From Raphanus sativus (taxonomy: Eukaryota > Streptophyta > Magnoliopsida > Brassicales > Brassicaceae): DNA of 64,000 bases. The translations under genes were made by a program, and so were the position numbers. The notes beneath the pieces were generated by a model. The model was not told where the DNA came from. It did not search any database and was given only the letters and a program-made list of their open reading frames with translations. Below, in pieces: positions 1-10,449 of the stretch (positions within the stretch are counted from its first letter, which is position 1; each line of letters starts with the position of its first letter). Location: NCBI RefSeq assembly GCF_000801105.2, contig NC_079514.1:29102227-29166226 (forward strand), read 5' to 3'.

Positions 1-1006
1 TACTCTATAGATATAATATAGTGTCTTTATCACTCTATTTTTTTTAAATAGAGTATTATTGTAGTATAATTCAACTCTAATATATAGCTACTCTATTTTA
101 AAGGAGAAAATAGAGTAAACCATTGGAGATGGTCTATAAAATTAAAGAGAGATAGGAAGAAAAAAGGGAGAGAGAATGAGATTTTGATTACTTTGTAAAT
201 TTCATTTTTTTCTTAGCTATTGGGTGTTATTTCTGTAAAATAAAATCTACCTCTATAATATAGTTTTTTTTTTGTTTTATAGAAAAATATAAAAAAAAAT
301 AGAGGTGAGTACGAAATGCTCTTATAGAATCACACTTTTTTCAAAATAGTCTTTTACTTTCAAATTTTTATAATTGTAGCAAAATAATTATCTTATAGGG
401 AAATACAGTTTTTTTTGTAAAAATATAATCGCACTTTTTATTTACCTAATAATCTCTAACAAATTTTATTTTAAACAAAATGATAATTTTATGCAAAATC
501 CTGTAAAAGTTAAAATTAAATTGGGTTATTTTTTAATTTTCATAAATAAAGGATACTTGTTGTAAAACAAAATTAGAATTTTTGAGAATATTCATTTTCA
601 GAAATAAATATAAAGGAATACAGTGGAGAAAAACACTTCTATATTTTAGAATATATTTAAGATAAAAAAAGGTGAATACACATGGTCCCCAAAAAAAAGA
701 GGTCCACTTGCTGCCAAAAAAAAAGCAGCCAACAAAATCTCTTCAGGCAAAAGAAGAGAGAGGAAAACAGTGAAGGGGAGGATTAAGACTTCTCCGATTA
801 AGAGTTAAGCCCCAGAGCATGGTGGGAGCCTCTGTTCCTCATTCGGGAGAAAAGATAGAGCGAGCAGCATTCTCTCACAGAAGACGCTTTGCAATATCCA
901 TAGCTTTTAATGATTTGAGGGTTAAAGAAACTAGTTGTAGTAGTTTCTTGAAACTATAATTAATTTGGTTTTTTTTTTCAAACACACATTGGGTTTTGTA
1001 TTTCAG
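1..1006. other. AT-rich upstream region, no gene recognised
   Basis: No reading frame here is convincing. Short self-complementary stretches built on CTCTATTTT/AAAATAGAG occur at about 30-60 and 90-120, and a GGAGATGG...GAAATGCTC pattern of the kind seen in plant MITEs lies between 125 and 325. I could not define element ends. Positions 700-960 are less AT-rich and could be old leader sequence. The first exon expected for the SINA-like pseudogene downstream was not found here. Confidence 0.4.
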
Positions 1007-1635
1007 TGTGAGAATGGACATTTAATTTGTTCTTCTTGCTGTCCCAAACTGAGTAACAAATGCCCTACGTGTGCTTTGCCTACTGGTCGCATTCGCTGCA
1101 GAGCGATGGAGAGTGTTGTTGAATCAGTTTGTCTCCCATGCCCAAACGCCAAATTTGGATGTCCCGAGAATCTCTCCTAGTTATGGGAAACAATTGACCC
1201 ACGAGAAGGAATGCGACTTCTCCCCTTGCTCCTGCCCTGAACAGGACTGCGATTACACTGGACCATACAAAGATCTCTACCGTCACTATGATTCCACTAC
1301 ACACCACCACGAGAGATTCAACTGGTTCCTTTGCGGCCAACCCTTTACTGCCCAGATGAACATCAGTGATAAGATATTAATCAAAAGAGGGTGTACGTTG
1401 ATTATATTGATTGCAGTGCAGTGTTTCAGTGAACCGTGTGGTGTTTACGTTACTGTAAGCTGCTTTGCACCACCTTCTCCAAAAGTTAGAGAGTTCTCGT
1501 ATGATATCACCTACACTACTGAGGATGGATACACTATGATTTACAAATCACCAACGGTAAAGAGAATTCTTAAAGTTAGCTTTGAAACCCCTCAAGACAA
1601 TTTCATGTTGATCCCTCACAGTTTGCTCCATGGTG

Positions 1636-1640
1636 ATTTG
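1636..1640. repeat. Target-site duplication, left (ATTTG)
   Basis: ATTTG directly precedes the left LTR and matches 7639-7643 exactly. Removing the element and one copy restores a continuous SINA-like frame from Gly-Asp into the C-terminal codons. Confidence 0.95.
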
Positions 1641-2611
1641 TGTTGGGATCAGATAAGCAAATCACGCTAGCTCTGATACCACTCTCTGTTGGGGAAATAA
1701 GGCACACGGCGCAGCGGAACTTAATGGTCGTGTTTCCCCTGACCTTGTGTGAACCTGTGAGGAAAATACTTCGATAATAGCAGAATATAGTATAAGCAGA
1801 AACTAAATGAGACAAGGACTTTTTACGTGGAAAACCTCCTCGATGTGAGAAGGAAAAACCACGGGACCGTAGTCCACTCAACAATCCACTATATAAATGT
1901 ATGTGAGTACAACCACGTCCTCCCTGTTCAACAACCTGAACAGAACAGAGACTCTAGCTACAAAGAGCTATCTCCAACACAAGAACAACAACAACAAGAG
2001 AGCAACACAAAGCTTCAAAACCGGCAGCAACAAGACGACCTCAGCTCACAAGGATTCCGGCAACCAGAGACTAATCCCACCGTACAAATCCAAGATGAAC
2101 AAGTCAACAACACCTCTGCCAAATCTCAGCTCAATCAGAGAAGATCTCACCGTCGGATTTACCAAACACTCAAGACAGCACTGCTGAAGAACTGTGACGA
2201 CCAGCTTCACCAAAACCCAGACAACAGAAGATCCAACCGTTAGAATCCAAATCCCTTCGGTGAACCTTTAACCTACTGACTGAAGAAGCTTCCCACAAAA
2301 TATCAGCCCGATCAGGATCCGTTCGACCCTCCAAACTCTGTCTTGACAAACCCAGACGAATCTGCCTTCTTCTCTCTTTTTTTCTCTTTTGTCTTAAGAG
2401 TCTTCTTGAGTACTCTTCTTTTTTTTCTTATGTTATGTCTGCTGTGCTTAGCACAAATTAGGTTAAGAGACTTTATATGGTGTCTCACTAACCCTAATAA
2501 CCTCCAAGGCCCAATACTAATCTCATGGACTAATACCAATGGCCCAACTTCCAAGTTTGGTTATCACCAACCAAACCCAATGGGTTTCCTCCATCTAGAA
2601 GGAACCCAACA
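1641..2611 (-). repeat. Copia LTR, left in the window (3' LTR of the element)
   Basis: This 971-bp repeat is nearly identical to 6669-7638. It carries a 2-bp CT insertion near 1685 and a few substitutions against its partner. Its outer 46 bp contain a second copy of the primer-site/LTR-end block, with an inner TGTTGGGG at 1687. Small open frames inside (for example near 1827-2243) are present in both LTRs and look fortuitous. Confidence 0.95.
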
Positions 2612-2625
2612 AACTCCCCCTCCGA
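2612..2625 (-). other. Polypurine tract of the Copia element
   Basis: On the minus strand a G/A-rich run (GGAGGGGGAGTT) lies directly before the 3' LTR and just after the polyprotein stop codon. This is the expected place for plus-strand DNA priming. Confidence 0.8.
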
Positions 2626-5600
2626 CTAGGTGGAGGAAACAGCCATTCCGGCTATCCCTCGGCATACTTCAAGCTTTCCCCTCGGCAAAGACTTTGTCAT
2701 CATATCAGCTCCATTATCATCCGTATGAACTTTTGCAAGTTCCACTTCCTTAGAAGCAACCACATCCCGTATCCAATGATACCTCCTCTGAATGTGTTTC
2801 GACTTCGAATGAAATGTAGAATTCTTCCCGAGACAAATGGCGCTTTGACTATCACAAAGCAACTCATACTTTTCTTGCTTGAAACCGATCTCTTCACAGA
2901 AGTTCTTCATCCACAACAACTCTTTACAAGCTTCAGTTGCAGCAATGAACTCTGCCTCAGTGGTAGATAGTGCAACGCACTTTTGCAGCCTTGACTGCCA
3001 TGCCACAGCCCCGCCCGCAAATGTTACTAAGTAACCCGAAGTAGACTTGCTAGAATCAACATCTCCAGACATGTCAGAATCAGTGAAACTAACCAGCAAA
3101 GGCTTCCTACTCCCAAATGTAATCTTCAGATCAGAAGTCCCTCGGAGATATCTCAAGATCCACTTCACAGCATTCCAATGTTCTCTCCCCGGATTGGAGA
3201 TAAACCTGCTGACAACTCCAACGGCGTAGGCTAAATCCGGTCTTGTACAGACCATGGCATACATCAAACTACCAACTGCAGAAGCATATGGAACTTTCGC
3301 CATATCTTCCTTCTCCTCATATGTCTTCGGACTCTGTTGACTGCTCAGTCTTAAGTGTGGTGCAAGCGGAGTACTCAACACTTTAGACTTGTCCATGTGA
3401 AACCTTTTAAGTACCTTTTCAATGTACCTCTTCTGAGACAAGTGAATCAGCTTCTCACTTCTATCTCTAACAATTCTCATACCGAGAATCTGTTTCGCTG
3501 GACCCATATCTTTCATGGCAAAGGACATCCCGAGCTGCTCTTTCAACTCCTTAATTCTGTCCATGTTCCTGCCCACAATCAACATATCATCGACATACAG
3601 CAACAAGATGATAAAATTATCCTCACCAAACACCTTCACAAATACGCACTGGTCTGAATCAGTCTCTGCATAACCATGCTCCCCCATAACAGACTTGAAC
3701 TTCATGTACCACTGCCTCGGTGCTTGCTTCAGTCCATAAAGGCTTTTCTTCAAGCGGCAAACCAAATTTTCTTTGCCCTCTTTAACATAGCCTTCCGGTT
3801 GTTCCATGTAAATCTCTTCCTCCAAATCACCATGAAGGAAATCAGTCTTCACATCCATTTGCTCAACCTCTAGATCAAGGCTCGCTGCCAATCCAAGCAC
3901 AACCCGAATGGATGACATCTTCACAACAGGAGAAAAGATCTCATCATAATCAATCCCCTTCTTTTGGCTGTAACCTTTCACAACCAATCTAGCCTTGTAT
4001 CGAGGTGGCTTTCCATCCTCATGCTTAATTCTGTACACCCACATATTAAGCAAAACCTTCTTGCCCTTAGGCAATTCCACCAACTCAAAAGTGTGATTCT
4101 CTTCAAAAGAATCCATCTCCTCATCCATGGCTCCAAACCACAGATCCTTGTGCTCATCCTCCAAAGCTTCATAATAGCTTTCAGGCTCTCCCCCATCAGT
4201 AAGTAGCACATACTCACTAGGATCATACCTTGTCGACGGCTTAAGACCCCTCTCGGATCTTCTCACAACAGTAGGTTGGTTCTCAGCAGCTGGTGTCTCA
4301 CCATGATCGTCACCATGATCACCATTGCCATCTTCATGTGCGGGAGCATCTGCACTGGGTGTACCATCCTGAACCTCAACCTCAACTTCACCGTGGACTG
4401 ATGTAGAAGGAGTAGCCTCTATATCGATCAAACCTTCATAAACCTGAGTTGGAATTTTGGACTTTTCAATGTCCTTAATCGTTTGATCTTCCATGAACAC
4501 AACATATCTGCTCCTTACGAGCTTCCTCTCAACGGGATCATAAAATCTGTACCCGAACTCATCCAGACCATAACCGATGAACACACACTGCCGCGACTTC
4601 ATCTCAAGCTTCGATCTATCAACCTTGGGAATATGAACAAATGCCTTACACCCAAAGACCCTCAAGTGACTGTAAGAAACATCCTTACCAGTCCAAACTC
4701 TTTCTGGAATATCACCCTCCAATGGAGCACTTGGTGACAGATTCAGCACATGAACCACCGTGTTCAAAGCTTCTGCCCAGAAAGTCATCGATAAGCCTGA
4801 CTGTGAGATCAAACATCTCATCCTCTCGACAATCGTCCTGTTCATCCTTTCAGCCAACCCGTTCAACTGTGGAGTATAAGGCAGCGTGAATTGATGCCTT
4901 ATTCCATGCTCTTTGCAATAAGCATCAAATGGTCCGATGTACTCTCCACCATTACCACTGCGGATACACTTCAGCTTCTTCCCCGTTTGTCTCTCAACCA
5001 ACGCCACAAAATGCTTGAAATATTCCAGCACCTGATTTTTCGTCCTCATAGGAAATACCCACAACTTCCTTGAATGATCATCAATGAAAGTCACAAAATA
5101 TGATGCACCGCCAAGAGATCTTGTCTTCATTGGACCACACACATCTGAGTGTACCAAATCCAGTACCTCGGGTTTCCTAGAAGGCGCAGAAGATTTGAAA
5201 GATACCCTGTGTTGTTTTCCCGCAAAGCAATGCGAACACTTCTGCAGGTGCAAACCAGAGATTCCTGGAATCACCTCATTCTTAGACAACACAGCCATTC
5301 CCTTCTCACTCATGTGACCGAGTCTCTTATGCCAAAGCTCCATGGCATTATCATTCTCCATCGCATTAACAGCATCCTTGGAGACCTTAGCCTGCATCCA
5401 ATAGAAAGATGAAGACTTCTCACCTCGAGCCACAATCAAAGAACCACGAGAGAGCTTCCATTTACCACCACCGTGCAAACTGAAATAACCCTCATCATCA
5501 AGTCTTCCCGTTGATATCAGATTCATCCGAATATCAGGAACATGCTTAACATCCTTAAGCACCAGCCTAGTACCAAGACTAGTCTCCAAGCAAACATCAC

Positions 5601-6600
5601 CAATGCCAGCAACCTGAGCCATCGCATCATTCCCCATCTTCACAGAACCATAATTACCCGTAGTATAGGTAGAAAACAAATTCCGCTGTGATGTGGCATG
5701 AGTAGTAGCTCCACTATCAATCACCCAACTGGTGTCCTGGCATGCGACATTAATGGCATCACCCTCAAGAAGAATGAGAAACTCATCTTCGGTGACGGTC
5801 ACCCGATCCACCTTTTCTTCTTGATTTCCTTGCTGCTTGTTTTTCAACTTCCAGCAATCCTTCTTCATGTGCCCTTTCTTATGACAGAAATAGCACTCCA
5901 TATTTGCAAATCTATTAGACTTGCTCCTGCTCCTGTTCTTGTCCCTCTTGGGATCTCTACTTGAACTCCTCCCCCTTGACTCAGTAACAAAGACATCTGA
6001 ACGCGAACTGCTAGCATTCGACTGCCTTCTTGCTTCCTCATTAAGAACACTGTTCTTCACTGAATCCATCGAAATAACACCTTCCGACGCGGAGTTACAA
6101 AGAGACATCCTGAAAACCTCCCAAGAATCCGGTAAAGTACCGAGAAGCCACAGACCGTGAATCTCATCATCAAACTTGATGCCCATATCAGACAGCTTGT
6201 TGAGTAATCCCTGAAACGCATTCAAGTGATCTGTCATCGGAGTCCCCTCCTGATACCTCAGCTCAATCAACTTCTTGATCATGTACATCTTGTTATTTCC
6301 GGTCTTCCTAGCATATAACTGCTCCAGCTTCTTCCACAAAGAACGAGCATCCGTCTCAGTCTCAATATGATGCAACACATTATCATCTACCCACTGCCTT
6401 ATCAACCCACACACTTGGCGATGCTGCAGCTTCCACTCTTCATCTGTCTTCTTCTCAGGTTTCTTCTCCTCGAAGACAGGAACATGGAATTCTTTAACAA
6501 AGAGCAAATCCTCCATCTTGCCCTTCCATAGATGATAGTTGGCACCATTCAAGCTTATCATCCTGCCCATATTTTCCATCCTGCCCATATTCTCCATCAT
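2626..6600 (-). CDS. Copia Gag-Pol polyprotein, 1324 aa, open but with a mutated integrase site
   Basis: A single frame encodes all Ty1/Copia parts in order. Gag (UBN2-like) occupies about residues 10-190. A CCHC zinc knuckle CYFCHKKGHMKKDC starts at 236. The aspartic protease motif WVIDSGATTH has its Asp at 295. A GAG-pre-integrase region (LWHKRLGH, then CSHCFAGK) lies near 423-470. The integrase core follows, with first Asp at 486 (HSDVCGP) and Glu at 584 (AERMNRT). Reverse transcriptase has YVDD at 1002-1005, and RNase H (TDSDMSGD, TTEAEF) ends the protein. Integrase position 549, normally Asp in an RSDNGGE motif, reads RSGNGGE through a GGT codon. The Gly-to-Glu spacing is also one residue shorter than usual. 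The protein is probably unable to integrate by itself. The frame resembles the Tnt1/Tork group from memory. The ATG at 6598-6600 is the first in frame and follows a normal leader. Confidence 0.95.
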   Translation of the reverse strand: MMENMGRMENMGRMISLNGANYHLWKGKMEDLLFVKEFHVPVFEEKKPEKKTDEEWKLQHRQVCGLIRQWVDDNVLHHIETETDARSLWKKLEQLYARKTGNNKMYMIKKLIELRYQEGTPMTDHLNAFQGLLNKLSDMGIKFDDEIHGLWLLGTLPDSWEVFRMSLCNSASEGVISMDSVKNSVLNEEARRQSNASSSRSDVFVTESRGRSSSRDPKRDKNRSRSKSNRFANMECYFCHKKGHMKKDCWKLKNKQQGNQEEKVDRVTVTEDEFLILLEGDAINVACQDTSWVIDSGATTHATSQRNLFSTYTTGNYGSVKMGNDAMAQVAGIGDVCLETSLGTRLVLKDVKHVPDIRMNLISTGRLDDEGYFSLHGGGKWKLSRGSLIVARGEKSSSFYWMQAKVSKDAVNAMENDNAMELWHKRLGHMSEKGMAVLSKNEVIPGISGLHLQKCSHCFAGKQHRVSFKSSAPSRKPEVLDLVHSDVCGPMKTRSLGGASYFVTFIDDHSRKLWVFPMRTKNQVLEYFKHFVALVERQTGKKLKCIRSGNGGEYIGPFDAYCKEHGIRHQFTLPYTPQLNGLAERMNRTIVERMRCLISQSGLSMTFWAEALNTVVHVLNLSPSAPLEGDIPERVWTGKDVSYSHLRVFGCKAFVHIPKVDRSKLEMKSRQCVFIGYGLDEFGYRFYDPVERKLVRSRYVVFMEDQTIKDIEKSKIPTQVYEGLIDIEATPSTSVHGEVEVEVQDGTPSADAPAHEDGNGDHGDDHGETPAAENQPTVVRRSERGLKPSTRYDPSEYVLLTDGGEPESYYEALEDEHKDLWFGAMDEEMDSFEENHTFELVELPKGKKVLLNMWVYRIKHEDGKPPRYKARLVVKGYSQKKGIDYDEIFSPVVKMSSIRVVLGLAASLDLEVEQMDVKTDFLHGDLEEEIYMEQPEGYVKEGKENLVCRLKKSLYGLKQAPRQWYMKFKSVMGEHGYAETDSDQCVFVKVFGEDNFIILLLYVDDMLIVGRNMDRIKELKEQLGMSFAMKDMGPAKQILGMRIVRDRSEKLIHLSQKRYIEKVLKRFHMDKSKVLSTPLAPHLRLSSQQSPKTYEEKEDMAKVPYASAVGSLMYAMVCTRPDLAYAVGVVSRFISNPGREHWNAVKWILRYLRGTSDLKITFGSRKPLLVSFTDSDMSGDVDSSKSTSGYLVTFAGGAVAWQSRLQKCVALSTTEAEFIAATEACKELLWMKNFCEEIGFKQEKYELLCDSQSAICLGKNSTFHSKSKHIQRRYHWIRDVVASKEVELAKVHTDDNGADMMTKSLPRGKLEVCRGIAGMAVSST

Positions 6601-6653
6601 TCACACAAGCAACAATAACCGAAGTTATCAAACCCAAAGCCCTAAAACCAGAA

Positions 6654-6665
6654 GCTCTGATACCA
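6654..6665 (-). other. Primer-binding site (initiator tRNA-Met type)
   Basis: On the minus strand this is TGGTATCAGAGC, complementary to the 3' end of plant initiator methionine tRNA, three bases inside the 5' LTR. A second identical block sits inside the LTR at 6698-6709. Confidence 0.92.
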
Positions 6666-6668
6666 CTC

Positions 6669-7638
6669 TGTTGGGATCAGACAAGCAAATCACGCTAGCT
6701 CTGATACCACTCTGTTGGGGAAATATGAGCACACGGCGCAGCGGAACTTAACGGTCGTGTTTCCCCTGACCTTGTGTGAACCTGTGAGGAAAATACTTCG
6801 ATAATAGCAGAATATAGTATAAGCAGAAACTAAATGAGACAAGGACTTTTTACGTGGAAAACCTCCTCGATGTGAGAAGGAAAAACCACGGGACCGTAGT
6901 CCACTCAACAATCCACTATATAAATGTATGTGAGTACAACCACGTCCTCCCTGTTCAACAACCTGAACAGAACAGAGACTCTAGCTACAAAGAGCTATCT
7001 CCAACACAAGAACAACAACAACAAGAGAGGAACACAAAGCTTCAAAACCGGCAGCAACAAGACGACCTCAGCTCACAAGGATTCCGGCAACCAGAGACTA
7101 ATCCCACCGTACAAATCCAAGATGAACAAGTCAACAACACCTCTGCCAAATCTCAGCTCAATCAGAGAAGATCTCACCGTCGGATTTACCAAACACTCAA
7201 GACAGCACTGCTGAAGAACTGTGACGACCAGCTTCACCAAAACCCAGACAACAGAAGATCCAACCGTTAGAATCCAAATCCCTTCGGTGAACCTTTAACC
7301 TACTGACTGAAGAAGCTTCCCACAAAATATCAGCCCGATCAGGATCCGTTCGACCCTCCAAACTCTGTCTTGACAAACCCAGACGAATCTGCCTTCTTCT
7401 CTCTTTTTTTCTCTTTTGTCTTAAGAGTCTTCTTGAGTACTCTTCTTTTTTTTCTTATGTTATGTCTGCTGTGCTTAGCACAAATTAGGTTAAGAGACTT
7501 TATATGGTGTCTCACTAACCCTAATAACCTCCAAGGCCCAATACTAATCTCATGGACTAATACCAATGGCCCAACTTCCAAGTTTGGTTATCACCAACCA
7601 AACCCAATGGGTTTCCTCCATCTAGAAGGAACCCAACA
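6669..7638 (-). repeat. Copia LTR, right in the window (5' LTR of the element)
   Basis: This 970-bp LTR is bounded by TG...CA and is followed by the second ATTTG copy at 7639-7643. An inner LTR-like start TGTTGGGG at 6713 lies 44 bp inside the outer start. Confidence 0.95.
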
Positions 7639-7688
7639 ATTTGTTGAAGATGGAGATTTGCATCAATGAGTTGAACCAAGAGAAATAA

Positions 7689-8461
7689 GGTCATTGGTGA
7701 TGTATAAGATGGGCACTTTTAATGTTCCTATGGAAGCTCTATCTATCTATCTTGTATGTTATCTTTTGTCATTGTTATTAACATGCAAGTTTTATTTAAC
7801 CTTAGGAACTAAAATAAGACTTATGTTTTGATGATTCCTATCTTCATGACTTTCAAGTTCAACTCTATATACAGTAACTGCGCGTTCCAGTGTAAAGTCG
7901 AAGAAGGCTTCTCCTTCTTTAAGTGAACCACTGATCAGTCATACAATATTGAACAAGAGTAAAGCTAAGTTATATTATCATTTAATTAGCAGACCTAGTT
8001 CACGCAACCAAAATAAATATCACTTTGAAGTCTTCGCAATTTGTTGCAGTATTTTGCATAATTTACCGTCTCCATACGTATATAGTATGGCGTTTGTAGC
8101 AGAACACACCGAACTCTTCCATAATGTGTCTACATGAAGAGTTTGCCATAGTAATGGTACTCATGACCCAAAATCGTTGCAGTGTGAATTAACGCAATGG
8201 TAGTCAAACTAAAGTCCCGAAATTGTATGTCTAGCATGATCCCATTTGAAGGAAACGATGATGGAAGAAAATATTATTGTCAACTTTTTTATTTGTCTGG
8301 TAGTGCTTGTATAGTTTAGAGATGATAGCTACAACTACACATAAAACTCCTAACATTGGAAAACAAATGTGTGCGCTAACAAATGCATGTAAGTAAAAAA
8401 ATATAAAATCTTGATAATAATGGATGGGCTTCTCTTTGCGTTTTCCTCTATAAAACAACAA
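7689..8461. other. Intergenic, nothing recognised
   Basis: This follows the SINA-like stop codon. It probably holds the old 3' untranslated region and spacer. No frame over 62 codons looks like a known family, and I saw no repeat here. Confidence 0.4.
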
Positions 8462-9098
8462 CTAGATCTTGATCCGCGCTTTGGAAGCGCGGAATATTTT
8501 ACGATGAAAAATTTCACTAATAACTTAACAAATATTTTGTTAACTTTTAAAGAGTGTGTATTTAAAATATTTTTGTATTTAAATCAGTGTTTTTAAATTC
8601 AACCCGATTGTGATTATACCGATTAATCCGGAGATCGAACAATTCAATTTAGTTTTTTAAAATATTCATATTAAAAAGTCACTAAAACCCGAGACTAACC
8701 GTTTGAACTCATGGATGACTGATATGTAATCTAATTTGATTGAAGTTGTAATATTTTCATAATTTGTAATCTTATAATCCAAATTTTAAAGTTTATTATT
8801 TTGTAATTTATGAAATTATGACGTTTCTACAAAATTTTAAAGAGAAAATGATGGATATAAAATAACTAAGATTAATTATTGTATTGTTTGGAAACATTGA
8901 TAGTAGTATATAAAATATATTGTTTGGAAACATTGATAGTAGTATAAAGAAATAAGTATATTGTTTGGAAACATGGATAGTAGTATAAAGAAAGGAACAT
9001 TGGTGATTTAATATAGGTTTAACTATAAAGTATTTAATTTAAAAACTTACAAAATAAATGTTAGGTCCAACAGAATGTTTCTGTTTTAATAAGATAGA
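8462..9098 (-). mobile_element. Small non-autonomous Helitron, 637 bp
   Basis: On the minus strand the element starts TCTATCTTATTAAAACAGAA (5' end at 9098, preceded by A). It ends in a GC-rich hairpin TTCCGCGCTTCCAAAGCGCGGA followed by CTAG at 8465-8462, then host T. TC...CTAG placed between A and T is the Helitron signature. It has no coding capacity and contains a three-copy tandem repeat. Confidence 0.75.
8884..8997. repeat. Three tandem copies of a 37-39 bp unit inside the Helitron
   Basis: ATTGTTTGGAAACAT[T/G]GATAGTAGTATA occurs three times in direct succession, with short variable A/T tails between copies. Confidence 0.85.
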
Positions 9099-9171
9099 TC
9101 TCACCTCTTCCTCCGTTCTCCGCGAAGCTCACATGCTTCTACATATTATTTGAAACATCAACAAAATTTAA

Positions 9172-9904
9172 TCAGTACTTCTTCTGGTTACCAAACTGCA
9201 GCTTTTAAACCATCAAGGCAATGCAAATTTTAACTAAAAGGATTGTTTCAGTATAATAAAAATATCATCAACAAATATATTTCAGACATTACCTCTCTGG
9301 CCTTGTAGTTGTTCTTCAAATCTTCAGCCCCAAGTTCCCAACGAAAATCATTGCTATCTCGGCCGCCTTGTATCTCGCGGGAACTCTCTCGGTAGAGAGC
9401 AATGATCCTCTCCGTGACTTCAGGTGCATCTTGGCTCTCTCCCATTAACTTCATGATCTGAGACCGAGGCAGCTTCAGTCTCACCCTCGTCTGTCCAGGC
9501 CCAATCTCATTTCCGCCGTCAGATCTTGCTAAAGCCACATCAGAAACGGCCCTCCGGGAAAGCATTAGCATTTCAAGACGCTCCTTGGCGCTAACATGTA
9601 TACCGGACATAACTCTTCGGAAGGGAAGCTTATTGCTCATATGTCCTTCCTCTGCCACCACATCCGTCGGAAGGTTAGGCAGCTCCACTAGAAAATAAGT
9701 TTTATTAGGCACTAAGATGTGGTTCGGCTCAAGCGGCTTGACGCGAACTCCATATCTTTTCACGGAGTCGGAGTCAAACAGCACGAAGCCAGGATATTCT
9801 TTGGTGGCGTCGCTCACTCGGGCTGGAGTTTGGAGCCGGAAAGTATCGCCGTCGATCTTCATTACTTTCGCCTTCTTTTTTCTCACCATGATAATGTTCC
9901 CCAT
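9172..9904 (-). CDS. DUF4228/PADRE protein, PMI2-like (plastid movement impaired type)
   Basis: The main exon 9291-9904 starts MGNIIMV and has an N-terminal Gly-Asn that could be myristoylated. It carries the KAKVMKIDGDTFRL...YPGFVLFDSDSVK block and, at about residues 100-120, SGIHVSAKERLEMLMLSRR. Both are hallmarks of DUF4228 proteins close to Arabidopsis PMI2 (known family; involved in chloroplast movement). Open reading continues to 9248, but GAG|GTAATG at the 3' end of the conserved part looks like a splice donor. A candidate second exon at 9172-9195, after CTGCAG, would add FGNQKKY and a stop; this is tentative. From memory the Arabidopsis neighbour of SOS4 (AT5G37840) is of this family, which agrees with position. 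The gene is AT-poor relative to its surroundings and appears intact. Confidence 0.82.
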
Positions 9905-10449
9905 TGTCTTTTCTCTTTTTAACTGGATGAATCCCGTGAAGCATGCAGCGCTATTTATATACGTTGAGGAATAGTAAAGATTAACTTAATATATAATAGG
10001 TTAAAGATTTGATTAGTGTGTGAAACTTTGAAATACTCGGGACATTATTTTTTCTTAATAAAGTCTACCGTCGAATTTGTATAACTTATTCTTGAAAAGG
10101 TCGGTCGACGGCAATACATTTCTCAGACTTGTGGGTTATATCATAGCATTTTAAAACGTAGTCACCACTAGTTGTCAAGGTTTATTTAAAGAATATATAT
10201 ATACTTAACTAACCTCCCTATGGTACAATATATTCAATTTGGTAGGCGGTTATCCAAATTATAATAGGTCATCATACCAATATTATACTACTATACAATA
10301 ATATTTATCCATATAAATTTGGGGTATGAGCTTATCGTCCTCTTGAAATTGTCACATATAGCATGTATCTACACAAATTAACTCATATTTTGTAATTCCA
10401 TCAATTAAATAGTTGAAACCAATTTCTTCTCAATGTAAGAATGTGAATC
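9905..10449. other. Promoter side of the PMI2-like gene, AT-rich
   Basis: This is upstream DNA of the minus-strand gene. No further coding signal is visible. A TATTTATA-like string at 9951-9958 lies about 50 bp before the start codon and could be a TATA element. Confidence 0.35.

Larger units (their letters stand above)
1641..7638 (-). mobile_element. Complete Ty1/Copia LTR retrotransposon inserted in the SINA-like pseudogene
   Basis: The element runs on the minus strand. It has two near-identical LTRs (1641-2611 and 6669-7638), a perfect 5-bp target duplication ATTTG (1636-1640 and 7639-7643), a primer-binding site, a purine-rich tract and one uninterrupted gag-pol frame. LTR ends are TGTTGGG...CCCAACA. 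By eye the LTRs differ at about five substitutions and two small indels in 970 bp, which fits the measured lengths of 971 and 970. That implies insertion within the last few hundred thousand years under usual plant rates (inference). The uninterrupted frame means it could be transcribed and translated, but the integrase carries a lesion (see the CDS). Confidence 0.97.
1007..7688 (+). pseudogene. SINA-like RING E3 ubiquitin ligase, frameshifted and split by a Copia element
   Basis: Two separated pieces encode a plant SINA-like (seven-in-absentia type) ubiquitin ligase: 1007-1640 and 7639-7688. The first begins after an intron acceptor (TTTCAG at 1001-1006) with the second half of the RING (CENGH, then paired Cys). 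It continues through a SIAH-type Cys/His region (THEKEC, CPEQDC, HYD) into the TRAF-like fold ending LIPHSLLHGD. A stop and a +1 frame change occur at about 1178-1180, so the gene was already broken there. The last 15 or so codons resume after the retroelement and end at TAA 7686-7688. No exon 1 with the first RING cysteines is visible upstream, so the 5' end is missing or diverged. It is homologous to the intact gene at 37351-38381. Family assignment is firm; loss of function is near certain. Confidence 0.88.

Noticed and set aside
1827..2753. Open frames of up to 138 codons within the left Copia LTR, mirrored at 6854-7669
   Set aside because: They lie in LTR sequence, are identical in both LTRs and look like no known protein; low-complexity Gln/Asn-rich translations are expected by chance.
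2725..6160. Many plus-strand open frames opposite the Copia polyprotein
   Set aside because: They are antisense shadows of a long coding frame, with no independent motif.
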